From contig NZ_JAEQAZ010000047.1 of assembly GCF_016654115.1 (NCBI RefSeq), forward strand, positions 1 through 51,847: DNA of 51,847 nt, given 5' to 3'. Of this stretch, positions 1-6,805 are shown piece after piece (position 1 is the stretch's first letter; each line of letters starts with the position of its first letter). The notes below the pieces were generated by a model that was given only the letters and a program-made list of their open reading frames with translations, searched no databases and was not told where the DNA came from. The translations under genes were made by a program, and so were the position numbers. The stretch comes from Streptomyces sp. MBT53. GTDB taxonomy: Bacteria > Actinomycetota > Actinomycetes > Streptomycetales > Streptomycetaceae.

Positions 1-90
1 TCGGGCGAGGTAGGCGGCGAGGGCGGTGCGCACTTCGATGCGGCCGCGGGGGTCGCCGTAGCCGAGGGCCTGGTACGGGGCGGACCCGAG
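1..90 (-). other. Inverted fragment of the same MocR gene
   Basis: Read on the minus strand, these bases encode the conserved MocR segment that contains QALGYGDPRGR and ends in ALAAYLAR. That is exactly the stretch that should precede the plus-strand ARGVRADPEH at base 87. The gene is therefore folded back on itself at about base 87-90. The cause could be a real inversion, an inverted duplication continuing left of the window, or a fold-back assembly artefact. The window does not show which. Confidence 0.8.
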
Positions 91-908
91 CCCGCGGCGT
101 CCGCGCCGACCCCGAGCACATCGTGATCAGCGCGGGCATCTCCAACGGCCTGCGGCTGATCGGCACGGCACTACGGGCCCGCGGCGCCCACACGATCGCG
201 GTGGAGTCCTACGGCCTGCCCGCGCACTGGCAGCTCCTCGACGGGGCCGGTCTGCGCACCCGCCCGCTTCCCTTCGACGAACGGGGCACCAACCCGGAGC
301 AGTTGACGGACGAACCGGCCGTCCTGGTCACCCCCGCCCACCAGTTCCCCATGGGTCTCCCGCTCCGCCACGACCGCCAGCCGATCGGCGCCCTCCAGGG
401 CCTCGACCCCGACCACGTCGTCTACCTCGGCACCGCCAGCAAGTCCCTCGCCCCCGGCCTCCGCCTGGCCTGGCTGATCCTGCCGCCGTCACTCGCGGAG
501 GAGGTGTCGAAGGCGAAGGGCGCCGTCGACACCTGCGGGGTCCTGGACCAGCTGACCCTCGCCGAGTTCATCACCTCCGGCGCCCACGACCGCCACGTCC
601 GCGCCGCCCGTCTGCGCTACCGCCGTCGCCGCGACAACCTCGTCGAGGCCCTCGCCCGGCACGCCCCCGACGTCCATGTCACCGGCATCGCGGCCGGTTT
701 CCACGCCGTGCTCAGCCTCCCGCCCGGCACCGAACAGTCCGTGGTCCAGGCCGCCGCCTGGCAGGGCCTGGCCCTCCACCCCCTCTCCTCCTACCGCCAC
801 GACCAGGCCCAGGTCGACCCCTTGGACGCCCTGGTGGTGGGCTACGGCACCCCGTCGGACCACGCGTGGGCGGGAGCGGTGGAGGCGCTGTGCAGGGTGC
901 TGCCGTGA
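87..908 (+). CDS. MocR/PdxR-type regulator, aminotransferase-like domain (5' truncated)
   Basis: This is the fold-type I aminotransferase-like half of a MocR-family GntR regulator, a class that usually senses PLP or a PLP adduct. The PLP-lysine motif is visible as TASKSLAPGLRLAW. The reading frame is open back to the window edge, but family-like sequence starts only at about base 87 (ARGVRADPEHIVISAG). The GTG at 123 is internal, not a start. The residues expected just before it are encoded by bases 1-90 on the opposite strand, so the 5' end is interrupted by an inversion. The winged-helix DNA-binding half is not in the window. Confidence 0.75.
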   Translation, partial: RARGVRADPEHIVISAGISNGLRLIGTALRARGAHTIAVESYGLPAHWQLLDGAGLRTRPLPFDERGTNPEQLTDEPAVLVTPAHQFPMGLPLRHDRQPIGALQGLDPDHVVYLGTASKSLAPGLRLAWLILPPSLAEEVSKAKGAVDTCGVLDQLTLAEFITSGAHDRHVRAARLRYRRRRDNLVEALARHAPDVHVTGIAAGFHAVLSLPPGTEQSVVQAAAWQGLALHPLSSYRHDQAQVDPLDALVVGYGTPSDHAWAGAVEALCRVLP

Positions 909-909
909 G

Positions 910-932
910 GGTGCCGTGAGGGGCGCGGCACC
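910..932. terminator. Hairpin between convergent genes
   Basis: A 7-bp stem (GGTGCCG / CGGCACC) with a 9-nt loop lies directly after the MocR stop codon and before the convergent gene ending at 965. There is no U-tract, as is common for Streptomyces terminators. A 14-bp direct repeat (GGGACGGTCACCCC) follows at 935-948 and 958-971; the second copy runs into the end of the minus-strand gene. Confidence 0.5.
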
Positions 933-964
933 CGGGGACGGTCACCCCAATTCCCCAGGGACGG

Positions 965-1834
965 TCACCCCGACTCACCCGCACGATCAACCGCCTCACC
1001 GTCGGAGGCAGAGGCCGGCGCCTCGCCGAACCGTGCCAACGCCAAGGCCCCCACCACCGCCACCAGAAACCCCAACACGGCCAGCCACTCCAGCCCCTCC
1101 CGCGTACGGTCACCGAGCCACACCACCCCCACCGCCGCCGGCCCGATCGTCTCCCCGATCACCAACCCCGCCGTGGCTGTCGTCACCGACCCCCGCTGCA
1201 GAGCCGTCGTCAGCAACAGGAACGCCGCGCCCCCACCCACCAGCAGCGCGTACGTCGCCGGATTGCCGAACAGCGTCGACGGCGAGAGCGAGTCGATCAG
1301 CCGGACCGCCACCTCGACGACCCCGAACCCGAACCCGGCGCCCAGACCCAGCGTCAACGCCCGCCCCCGCTCCGGCAGTCGCCCACCGACCAACCCGAGC
1401 AGCAGCACCGCACCGGCCGTCCCCAACATCGCCCACTTCAGAGCCGTGGAACCGGCCCGGTCGCCCTCCGCCCCGGACGCCAGCCCGAGCATCGCGAGTC
1501 CCGCGCAGACCACACCGACGGCCGCCCACTCCATCCCGCTGAGCCGCACCTTCAGCAGCCGCGCGGCCACCACCGCCGTCACCGCGAGGCTCGACGCCAG
1601 GGCCGCCCCGACCGCGTAGATGGGCAGTGACCGCAGCGCCGCGATCTGGAACACGAACCCCAGCCCGTCCAGCCCGAGCCCCGCCATGTACCGCCACTGC
1701 CGCAGCGCCCGCAGCAGCAGCGCCGCGTCCCCGCCCCCACCCGTCGTCGCCGCCCGCGTGGCGACCGCCTGCAGGACCGTCGCCGTACCGAAGCAGATCG
1801 CCGCGCCGAGCGCGCACACCATTCCAAAGAGCAC
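965..1834 (-). CDS. EamA/DMT-like membrane transporter
   Basis: The 289-residue protein is almost entirely hydrophobic and reads as about ten membrane helices, starting with LFGMVCALGAAICFGTATVLQ. The two halves are similar in style, the usual pattern of drug/metabolite-transporter (EamA) proteins. The last ~20 residues (SASDGEAVDRAGESG) form a polar cytoplasmic tail. The ATG start sits close to the glyA leader, so the two genes diverge from about 1835-1950. The substrate cannot be told from the sequence. It is a single gene with no obvious operon partner. Confidence 0.7.
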   Translation of the reverse strand: MLFGMVCALGAAICFGTATVLQAVATRAATTGGGGDAALLLRALRQWRYMAGLGLDGLGFVFQIAALRSLPIYAVGAALASSLAVTAVVAARLLKVRLSGMEWAAVGVVCAGLAMLGLASGAEGDRAGSTALKWAMLGTAGAVLLLGLVGGRLPERGRALTLGLGAGFGFGVVEVAVRLIDSLSPSTLFGNPATYALLVGGGAAFLLLTTALQRGSVTTATAGLVIGETIGPAAVGVVWLGDRTREGLEWLAVLGFLVAVVGALALARFGEAPASASDGEAVDRAGESG

Positions 1835-1937
1835 AAAGGGACTCTAGGGGAGGGGAGATCGCCAAGGACCCCCGCGGAGGGACTCTCACCGAACTCCAGA
1901 TGCTGGACGCACGAGCCGTCCCGTCCGGCCCGCCCGG

Positions 1938-1943
1938 TAGGCT
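1938..1943 (+). promoter_or_regulatory. Candidate -10 element for the glyA transcript
   Basis: TAGGCT fits the Streptomyces -10 consensus and lies 7 bp before the first base of the ZTP aptamer, so the RNA would begin at the aptamer's P1 stem. No convincing -35 hexamer is visible, so this is only a position-based proposal. Confidence 0.4.
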
Positions 1944-1949
1944 GACCGG

Positions 1950-2031
1950 CGGGCCGTGACTGGCGCGCTGGGATGGGACCGACCATCGGGGAGCGGCCCG
2001 AGCTGCAATGTGTGCCGTGCGCCTGGGCCGT
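1950..2031 (+). ncRNA. ZTP (pfl) riboswitch
   Basis: All hallmarks of the ZTP aptamer can be read. The P1 arms CGGGCC (1950-1955) and GGCCCG (1995-2000) enclose the conserved GUGACUGGCG (1956-1965), a P2 helix (GATGG/CCATC at 1972-1987) and GGGGAGC (1988-1994). After a short linker comes the second half, GCGCCUGGGC (2019-2028), which forms the pseudoknot. The RNA senses ZMP/ZTP, the purine intermediate that accumulates when 10-formyl-tetrahydrofolate is scarce. It sits 36 bp before glyA, a classic target. The expression platform is probably access to the GGAGG at 2057-2061. Confidence 0.92.
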
Positions 2032-2066
2032 ACCGTGAACGCCGAACGCCACGTCCGGAGGTCCCC

Positions 2067-3521
2067 ATGCCCGACAATTCCGCGCCCCTTTCGAACGAGT
2101 CCACGGCCTATCGCGCCGCCCTCGACGTGATCCGTGCCGTCGAGCCGCGCGTCGCCGACGCCATCGGCCAGGAAGTCGCCGACCAGCGCGAGATGCTCAA
2201 GCTGATCGCCTCCGAGAACTACGCCTCCCCGGCGACCCTGCTCGCGATGGGCAACTGGTTCAGCGACAAGTACGCCGAGGGCACCATCGGCCGCCGCTTC
2301 TACGCCGGCTGTCGCAACGTCGACACCGTCGAGTCCCTCGCCGCCGAGCACGCGCGCGAACTCTTCGGCGCCCGTCACGCCTACGTCCAGCCGCACTCCG
2401 GCATCGACGCCAACCTCGTCGCCTTCTGGTCGGTCCTCGCCGACCGCGTCGAGGTCCCCGCCCTCGCGAAGGCGGGCGTCCGCCAGGTCAACGACCTCTC
2501 CGACGCCGACTGGGCCGAGCTGCGCCAGGCCTTCGGCAACCAGCGCATGCTGGGCATGTCCCTGGACGCCGGCGGCCACCTCACCCACGGCTTCCGTCCC
2601 AACATCTCCGGCAAGATGTTCGACCAGCGCTCCTACGGCACCGACCCGGCGACCGGCCTCATCGACTACGAGGCCCTGCGCGCGTCGGCCCGCGACTTCA
2701 AGCCGCTGATCATCGTGGCCGGCTACTCCGCCTACCCCCGTCTGGTGAACTTCCGCATCATGCGCGAGATCGCCGACGAGGTCGGCGCGACCCTCATGGT
2801 CGACATGGCGCACTTCGCGGGCCTGGTGGCGGGCAAGGTGCTGACCGGCGACTTCGACCCGGTCCCGCACGCCCAGATCGTGACCACCACCACCCACAAG
2901 TCGCTGCGTGGCCCGCGCGGCGGCATGGTCCTGTGCGACGACTCCCTCAAGGACCAGGTCGACCGCGGCTGCCCGATGGTCCTCGGCGGCCCGCTCCCGC
3001 ACGTCATGGCGGCCAAGGCCGTCGCCCTCGCCGAGGCCCGGCAGCCCTCCTTCCAGGACTACGCCCAGCGCATCGTCGACAACTCCCGTGCGCTGGCGGA
3101 CGGCCTGATGCGCCGGGGCGCCACCCTCGTCACCGGCGGCACCGACAACCACCTCAACCTGATCGACGTGGAGACGTCGTACGGTCTCACCGGCCGGCAG
3201 GCCGAGACGGCCCTCCTGGACTCCGGCATCGTCACCAACCGCAACGCCATCCCCGCCGACCCCAACGGCGCCTGGTACACCTCCGGCATCCGCATCGGCA
3301 CCCCCGCCCTCACCACCCGCGGCCTGGGCACGGCGGAGATGGACGAGGTCGCGTCCCTGATCGACCGGGTCCTCACCACCACCGAGCCGGGCACGACGAA
3401 GTCGGGAGCCCCGAGCAAGGCGTCCCACGTCCTGGACGCAAAGGTCTCCGACGAGATCTCCCGCAGGGCGACGGACCTGGTGGCCGGCTTCCCCCTGTAC
3501 CCGGAGATCGACCTCGGCTGA
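2067..3521 (+). CDS. glyA: Serine hydroxymethyltransferase
   Basis: The enzyme is PLP-dependent and interconverts serine and glycine while loading tetrahydrofolate with a one-carbon unit. The 484-residue product carries LIASENYASP near the N-terminus, GRRFYAGC, the aspartate region VDMAHFAGLVAG and the PLP lysine at residue 278 in TTTTHKSLRGPRGG. An open frame continues upstream to 1956, but the ATG at 2067 has GGAGG 5 bp before it and follows the riboswitch, so it is the start. The length slightly exceeds the usual ~420 residues, matching the long actinobacterial form with an N-terminal extension and an insert around residues 125-165. Regulation is by the ZTP aptamer upstream. Confidence 0.97.
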   Translation: MPDNSAPLSNESTAYRAALDVIRAVEPRVADAIGQEVADQREMLKLIASENYASPATLLAMGNWFSDKYAEGTIGRRFYAGCRNVDTVESLAAEHARELFGARHAYVQPHSGIDANLVAFWSVLADRVEVPALAKAGVRQVNDLSDADWAELRQAFGNQRMLGMSLDAGGHLTHGFRPNISGKMFDQRSYGTDPATGLIDYEALRASARDFKPLIIVAGYSAYPRLVNFRIMREIADEVGATLMVDMAHFAGLVAGKVLTGDFDPVPHAQIVTTTTHKSLRGPRGGMVLCDDSLKDQVDRGCPMVLGGPLPHVMAAKAVALAEARQPSFQDYAQRIVDNSRALADGLMRRGATLVTGGTDNHLNLIDVETSYGLTGRQAETALLDSGIVTNRNAIPADPNGAWYTSGIRIGTPALTTRGLGTAEMDEVASLIDRVLTTTEPGTTKSGAPSKASHVLDAKVSDEISRRATDLVAGFPLYPEIDLG

Positions 3522-3566
3522 CAGCCGACCTGCGTCCTCTGTGGAGTTGTCAAAGATCGGCGACTC

Positions 3567-4271
3567 TCAAAGATCGATGAGTTCCTGTCGTGGTTCCTCA
3601 TGCGGCGGTCCGGCCTCACGCCGGGCCGCCGCGCGGCGTATCAGCAGCGTGCCGCCGACTCCGGCGGCCACCCCCGCCGCCGCCCACCAGGCAGACCAGG
3701 CCGACCCCGAGGATTCCGGCTCCTCCCCGGCCGCCGTGCCTTCGCCGGCTGCCGTACCGAGCAGCCCCGCCCGCTCCATCCGTGTGAAGACCTGGCGCGG
3801 CACCCGATGCCATCGGATGTCGTCGTCCGTCACCTCCGGCGCCGGATCGGTCCGCACCCACGGTGTGCCGTCCGCGGCCACGAACAACTGGTCCTCACGC
3901 TCCACCGCCACATCACCACCCGGAGCCCGACTCGTCCGAGGCCAGCCCCCGACCCCGGTCAGCCCCCACACCACGGTGATCCGCACCGCCGGATACCGGC
4001 CCGCCTCCCATTCCTGCGACACCCGCTCCGTCCCCGTGTACGTCGGCTGTAACAACGTCCACAGGCGCGCGAACGACGGCTCCCCGGAGTGCCACGCCTC
4101 CGTCCGGCCCGTGTCACCCGCCACGACCAGCGCCAGATCCGGGATGTCCCGGCGCGGATCCTGAACCCGCACCTGATCCATCCCGACAGCCTGGACCTGA
4201 GCCGCTCCGGCGAGGGCCATCACCACCGACGCCCCGGCCAGCCACGCGCCCCGCAACCTTCCGAGTCCCAT
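3567..4271 (-). CDS. Exported, C-tail-anchored protein (paralogue of the upstream gene), with TTA codon
   Basis: The 234-residue product has an N-terminal signal segment (WLAGASVVMALAGAAQVQA), an extracytoplasmic domain, a membrane helix around residues 190-210 (WWAAAGVAAGVGGTLLI) and a short tail ending RQELIDL. It resembles the neighbouring gene product in layout (ITVVWG..., RWHRVP... near the end of the domain, same tail), so the two look like paralogues. Codon 74 (4050-4052) is TTA, the rare leucine codon read by the bldA tRNA, so translation may be tied to development. It is the last gene of the ECF sigma operon, 10 bp after its paralogue. The function is unknown. Confidence 0.75.
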   Translation of the reverse strand: MGLGRLRGAWLAGASVVMALAGAAQVQAVGMDQVRVQDPRRDIPDLALVVAGDTGRTEAWHSGEPSFARLWTLLQPTYTGTERVSQEWEAGRYPAVRITVVWGLTGVGGWPRTSRAPGGDVAVEREDQLFVAADGTPWVRTDPAPEVTDDDIRWHRVPRQVFTRMERAGLLGTAAGEGTAAGEEPESSGSAWSAWWAAAGVAAGVGGTLLIRRAAARREAGPPHEEPRQELIDL

Positions 4272-4281
4272 CCCGCACCCC

Positions 4282-5112
4282 TCACACGTCCCGCAACTCC
4301 TGCCTGGGCCCGGGCTCCCGCCCCTTCCGCCACCGGTTCAGCGGCAGCCGCGCGGCGAACGGCCGCAGAACGAGGGTCAGTACCGCTCCGGCCGCCGCAC
4401 CTGGTATCGCCCACCACCAGTCGGTGCCGTCGTCGTCCTTGTCTCCCACGGTGACCCGCACCGTGCTGGTCTCCGCGTCGGTGTCAGGTGCGGCGATGGC
4501 CGGAGCGGACTCGGTCGGCTGCCACGGTGCCGGGAAGATGCCCGAGTAGCCGTCGGCTCCGGTGCCCGTGCCCGTCACTCCCAACTTCCGCAAGAGGGCG
4601 CGCAGTTGGTCCGGATGCTCGGCGCGATGCCAATAGCCGTTGAGATTCGTGTTCTCCGGCATGTCGGCCGCCGTGTGGATCCACACCGCCTGTGGGCGGG
4701 AGTCGACCGGAAAGACCCGGTCGATCCGCCACGGCGATATGTCGTGCGCCAGCCATGTGACATTGATCTGGCGGGCGTGGGTCAGATCGGCCTCGGGCGG
4801 CTTGTCGCGGGTGCCCTTGCCCTCCGGACCGAGCAACTGCTGGAGCTTTCCGTACTGTTCGTCCGAGTAGTACAGCGCCGCGGCCTGTCCGCCGGCCGGC
4901 GAGGTGACGAGCACGCTGGTCGGCCCGCCCGCCGCCGCCTCCGACGCACCCCACACCATGAGAGACAACGTCATCGTCAACGCCCCGCCCAGAGCCGCCA
5001 GTTCACGAATCCTGACCGCACTCCCGCTCGTCCTGAGCGCACTTCCGCCTCCGGACATCCGAACCCCCAACCGGCCGATCCCCGTACGGCCCGCCCGCGA
5101 GCCGCCTGTCAC
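4282..5112 (-). CDS. Exported, C-tail-anchored protein in ECF sigma operon
   Basis: The 276-residue product has a basic N-terminus, a signal/transmembrane segment at about residues 35-60 (LAALGGALTMTLSLMVWG), an extracellular domain (QINVTWLAHDISPW, GYWHRAEHPDQL), a membrane helix near residues 235-255 and a tail ending RQELRDV. The GTG at 5112 lies only 4 bp downstream of an ECF-type -10 element. It therefore sits at or next to the expected transcription start, which suggests leaderless translation. It shares fold cues and the C-terminal tail motif with the next gene. No known enzyme motif is seen; it may be a cell-envelope component or sensor partner controlled by the sigma factor. Confidence 0.72.
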   Translation of the reverse strand: MTGGSRAGRTGIGRLGVRMSGGGSALRTSGSAVRIRELAALGGALTMTLSLMVWGASEAAAGGPTSVLVTSPAGGQAAALYYSDEQYGKLQQLLGPEGKGTRDKPPEADLTHARQINVTWLAHDISPWRIDRVFPVDSRPQAVWIHTAADMPENTNLNGYWHRAEHPDQLRALLRKLGVTGTGTGADGYSGIFPAPWQPTESAPAIAAPDTDAETSTVRVTVGDKDDDGTDWWWAIPGAAAGAVLTLVLRPFAARLPLNRWRKGREPGPRQELRDV

Positions 5113-5116
5113 TTCT

Positions 5117-5145
5117 GGTACACCGCCCGACCCGCCGGGGTTCCC
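5117..5145 (-). promoter_or_regulatory. ECF-type promoter for the exported protein pair
   Basis: On the minus strand the sequence reads GGGAACC, 15 bp, then GTGTACC, followed by AGA and the GTG start. The same elements at the same spacing precede the sigma gene at 6668-6696. GGAAC is the typical -35 of ECF sigma factors. Confidence 0.75.
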
Positions 5146-5157
5146 ACTCCACCCGGC

Positions 5158-6066
5158 CTATTCGTCCGACTCGTGGCGGTCGAGCGACTTGGCGATCTCC
5201 ACAGCCCGCTGCTTCGACGCCACCCCCTCCAGACGGAACGTCAGATCACCACCGGGAACTCCGGCGGCCGTGTGCGTCCACAGCAGTGTCGGGCCGGCCG
5301 TCCGCTCCGCCCGCGTATAGCGGTCCCCGTCCCCGTCCACCAGCCAGAAACTCAGCAGATGCGGCCGCGCGAACCACAGCGCCGGGTCCTGTACGCCGTC
5401 CGGCGAGACAGACGCGTCCAGCGACAGCCACTCAGGCGGTCGGCTCACCGTCTTGGCGAAGCCGATGTCCAGCCGCGCCGGATACTCGTCGACCCGGACC
5501 GTGTGCCCGTCCTCCCGCCAGCACAGGCTGACCAGAAAGCGCCCACGCGGTTCGCCGGTCACCGTCACCGCGTCCGGAACACCCAGCGCGTCCGGCACCA
5601 GCGGCTCGAACCCCGCCTGCCGCCGGGCCTGCGCCAAGGTCACCGACCGGCCGCACCCGGGCACCACGGCACCGGCCGAGGGCACCGCGGACGGGTTGTA
5701 CCGCACCTCGACCCCGCCGAAGCCGAACCAGTCGAAGACCGCCGCCCGCACCGGAGGTGTGAGCACGAGCACCGTCAGCAGACCGCACAGGGCCGCCGTC
5801 AGCGCGCGCCGGCGCAGCCGCGCCCAGTGCCGCACAGCGCGCAGCCGTGCCCGGACCCCGCTCGGCCCGGCCTCCTGGACGGGGACCGGGATCTGCTCGG
5901 CCAGTATCTGCGCCAGCACCCGCTCGACCATCGTCTCGGCCCCGGCGGCCCCGCCCTCACCACCGCTCCGCGCGTCCAGCGAACGCCCCAGCGCCCGCAG
6001 CTCCTCCGGCAACCTGGACGGGGCGCCGGTGCCCTCGCCGTCGTAGGACTCCCGTCCGTCACTCAC
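5158..6066 (-). CDS. Membrane-bound anti-sigma candidate
   Basis: The 302-residue protein has a cytoplasmic N-terminal region of about 90 residues, one membrane helix (ALTAALCGLLTVLVLTP) and a large outside domain. It follows the sigma gene directly. The GTG at 6066 overlaps the sigma stop codon by 8 bp (GTGAGTGA), which indicates translational coupling; a GTG at 6075 is an alternative start. It lacks the HxxxCxxC zinc anti-sigma signature, so the anti-sigma role is inferred from gene order and topology. The outer domain would be the sensor. A 45-bp gap, holding a second promoter, separates it from the exported protein genes. Confidence 0.65.
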   Translation of the reverse strand: MSDGRESYDGEGTGAPSRLPEELRALGRSLDARSGGEGGAAGAETMVERVLAQILAEQIPVPVQEAGPSGVRARLRAVRHWARLRRRALTAALCGLLTVLVLTPPVRAAVFDWFGFGGVEVRYNPSAVPSAGAVVPGCGRSVTLAQARRQAGFEPLVPDALGVPDAVTVTGEPRGRFLVSLCWREDGHTVRVDEYPARLDIGFAKTVSRPPEWLSLDASVSPDGVQDPALWFARPHLLSFWLVDGDGDRYTRAERTAGPTLLWTHTAAGVPGGDLTFRLEGVASKQRAVEIAKSLDRHESDE

Positions 6067-6661
6067 ACTCGTCACCCCCTTCCCGAGGCTGGAAATCCGG
6101 CAGCAGCCGCCCGAGTTTCCTCAGCGCGCGGCTCAGCCGGGACTTCACCGTCCCGCGAGGCCAGCCCAGGGCCTGGGCGGTCTCCGGCTCGTCCATCTCC
6201 AGGAGATAGCGGTAGGTCACGACCAGGCGGTGCTCCTCGCTCAGCTGCTCCAGGGCGGACAACAGGGCCGCGCGGCGCTCCGTCTCCAGCGTGGCGACCG
6301 CCGGATCCGCCGATTCCGGTATCAGCGGCTCGGCCTCGGCGAACGCTGCCTCCCGGCCGGCGAGCGTGCGCTGGCGTGCCGCCGTACGCACCGTGTTCCT
6401 CGTCTCGTTGGCGACGATCGACAACAGCCACGGCTTGAACGCCGAGTCCTCCCGGAACCTGCCCAGCGCGCAGTACGCCTTGACGAAGGCCTGCTGCACC
6501 ACGTCCTCCGCGTCCGCACCCGCCCCGAGTGCCGCGGCCGCCCTGAGCGCGATGCCCGTGTGGGCCCGCACCAGCTCCGCGTACGCCTCCGGTTCTCCGG
6601 CGCGTACGCGTGCGATCACCGCGACCTCATCGACGATGCGGCCCCCCTCCCGCGTCTTCAC
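6059..6661 (-). CDS. ECF RNA polymerase sigma factor
   Basis: The 200-residue product contains region 2 (AEDVVQQAFVKAY, FREDSAFKPWLLSIVANE) and region 4 (LSEEHRLVVTYRYL, ...GWPRGTVKSRLSRALRKL), the two-domain plan of ECF sigma factors. The frame stays open far upstream. I chose GTG 6661 because it sits 6 bp after a -10 element matching the one at 5117, so the message would start at or next to the start codon. The gene heads an operon of four. The promoter pair suggests that it activates itself and the two exported proteins. Confidence 0.9.
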   Translation of the reverse strand: MKTREGGRIVDEVAVIARVRAGEPEAYAELVRAHTGIALRAAAALGAGADAEDVVQQAFVKAYCALGRFREDSAFKPWLLSIVANETRNTVRTAARQRTLAGREAAFAEAEPLIPESADPAVATLETERRAALLSALEQLSEEHRLVVTYRYLLEMDEPETAQALGWPRGTVKSRLSRALRKLGRLLPDFQPREGGDECE

Positions 6662-6667
6662 ATATCT

Positions 6668-6696
6668 GGTACACCGCCGGACGCGGATCGGTTCCC
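6668..6696 (-). promoter_or_regulatory. ECF-type autoregulatory promoter of the sigma gene
   Basis: On the minus strand the sequence reads GGGAACC, 15 bp, then GTGTACC, AGATAT and the GTG start codon. Fourteen contiguous bases around the -10 (TCTGGTACACCGCC on the plus strand) and eleven around the -35 (GGTTCCCACTC) are identical to those at 5115-5149. Confidence 0.75.
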
Positions 6697-6711
6697 ACTC
6701 GTGCCGCATCT

Positions 6712-6777
6712 GTTCCGACCGGGTTCCGATCGGGTTCCGACCTCGCTCCCCACCCGGTTCCGGCCGGTTCCTGACCG
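6712..6777. repeat. 11-bp periodic GTTCCGACCGG repeats between sigma operon and trpS
   Basis: Three tandem units lie at 6712-6722, 6723-6733 and 6734-6744 (GTTCCGACCGG, GTTCCGATCGG, GTTCCGACCTC). Two looser units follow at 6757-6766 and 6767-6777. The period is about one helical turn. Each unit carries GGAAC on the minus strand, the same core as the sigma -35 just downstream. The array lies in the divergent region shared with trpS. Confidence 0.6.
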
Positions 6778-6805
6778 GGTCCCGGGACCTGAGAGAATGG
6801 TGAAC

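Noticed and set aside
1110..3428. 772-codon minus-strand open frame opposite glyA
   Set aside because: It is the mirror of glyA; its sequence is a low-complexity Gly/Arg/Val-rich pattern with no family cues, typical of antisense frames in GC-rich DNA.
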